Positions 63,652-64,000 of a stretch of DNA of 64,000 bases are shown here, piece after piece. The translations under genes and the position numbers were made by a program. The stretch spans positions 2,941,001 through 3,005,000 of the forward strand of contig NZ_CP042582.1 in assembly GCF_008728835.1 (NCBI RefSeq). Reading direction: 5' to 3'. The number at the start of each line of letters is the position of its first letter. Within the stretch, counting starts at the first letter, position 1. This stretch comes from Hypericibacter adhaerens (GTDB taxonomy: Bacteria > Pseudomonadota > Alphaproteobacteria > Dongiales > Dongiaceae). The notes under the pieces were generated by a model. The model searched no databases. It was given only the letters and a program-made list of their open reading frames with translations, and had not been told where the DNA came from.

Positions 63652-64000
63652 GCCCGCTTTCGTGCCCGGCCCGGCGCGCGCGAAGGGGCCGCCCGCTTCT
63701 TGCGCGGCGCGGGAGCCTGCGGCCCGCGATCGATCCGGGTCTCGCTATCGCTCCCACTGCTCCGGCGACCCACGCTCCGCCGCAGGGCTTCCATCAGATC
63801 GATGACCTCCGCGCCCTTGCGCTCGGGTTCCTCGACCTGGATACGGCGTCCTTTCGACTTCAGCTTGCGCTCGATGAGCTCGCGCAGGGCATTCTCGTAG
63901 TGATCCTTGAAGCGGTCCGGCTCGAAATCGCCCGTCTTCTGCTCGATGAGCTTCTGCGCCAGCCCGAGCTGGTCCTTGTCGACGGGCACGTTCTTGATGC
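63648..64000 (-). CDS. ku: Ku homologue, C-terminal part (cut by window edge)
   Basis: About 117 residues visible. IKNVPVDKDQLGLAQKLIEQ and DHYENALRELIERKLK are conserved at the end of the bacterial Ku core, followed by a basic tail (RKKRAAPSRAPGRARKRA) of the kind that binds DNA and recruits LigD. The reading frame is open to the right edge, so the N-terminal core is outside the window. Confidence 0.93.
   Translation of the reverse strand, partial: IKNVPVDKDQLGLAQKLIEQKTGDFEPDRFKDHYENALRELIERKLKSKGRRIQVEEPERKGAEVIDLMEALRRSVGRRSSGSDSETRIDRGPQAPAPRKKRAAPSRAPGRARKRA

Overview
The window is GC-rich (well above 60%) bacterial chromosome with dense gene packing, ATGA stop/start overlaps, clear Shine-Dalgarno sites and several twin-arginine signal peptides. 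The gene set points to a free-living soil or water alphaproteobacterium, probably near Rhodospirillales: class I PhaC, a BdhA / acetoacetate decarboxylase / patatin polyhydroxybutyrate-use cluster, PE-Lig-Pol type LigD with Ku, a PabB-PabC fusion and type 2 ArgC. That placement is inference. I found no rRNA, tRNA, CRISPR array, insertion sequence or prophage.

Layout. 1-8139 is mostly housekeeping: phaC (cut by the left edge), a small exported protein, pabB-pabC, a gamma-carbonic-anhydrase-like protein, argC, rplM-rpsI with a clear terminator, and an ArsR / SRPBCC pair. 8244-26107 is a two-armed catabolic island. The left arm (minus strand) is a DHDPS-like lyase, proline-racemase-like enzyme, aldehyde dehydrogenase and SDR. 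A LacI regulator sits in the middle. The right arm (plus strand) is a CUT1-type ABC importer, GMC oxidoreductase, second DHDPS-like lyase, second proline-racemase-like enzyme, second SDR, DUF1349 protein, D-serine dehydratase and second aldehyde dehydrogenase. The same 14-bp LacI-type operator lies in front of both arms.

26175-30510 is an operon of a formylglycine-generating enzyme, a Tat-exported sulfatase, a Tat-type HAD phosphatase and a DUF2478 protein, divergent from an outer-membrane-like protein. 31701-38812 is a dipeptide/oligopeptide-type ABC importer with a fused double ATPase and a phosphodiesterase, headed by a three-domain regulator and a perfect inverted-repeat operator. 39103-43488 holds an alpha/beta hydrolase, enoyl-CoA hydratase and CoA-binding protein, then a tandem pair of pentapeptide-repeat genes. 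43942-47847 is a three-subunit molybdenum aldehyde oxidoreductase of the PaoABC type. 48002-54501 holds varied metabolic and membrane genes: a 2OG-Fe(II) oxygenase, an aspartoacylase-like hydrolase, a membrane pair with ExxE motifs, a quinone-oxidoreductase-like enzyme, an ornithine-cyclodeaminase-like enzyme and ChaC.

54633-57607 is the PHB-use cluster (patatin, bdhA, adc). 57881-60567 holds a Pit phosphate transporter and a CorA/ZntB-like transporter. 60982-64000 encodes bacterial NHEJ: LigD, and Ku cut by the right edge. PhaC at the left end and BdhA/Adc at the right together cover polymer synthesis and use of the 3-hydroxybutyrate it yields. The most unusual parts are the mirrored two-arm island, with Ser/Cys proline-racemase paralogues and an SDR lacking the catalytic Tyr, and the three-domain regulator of the peptide importer.
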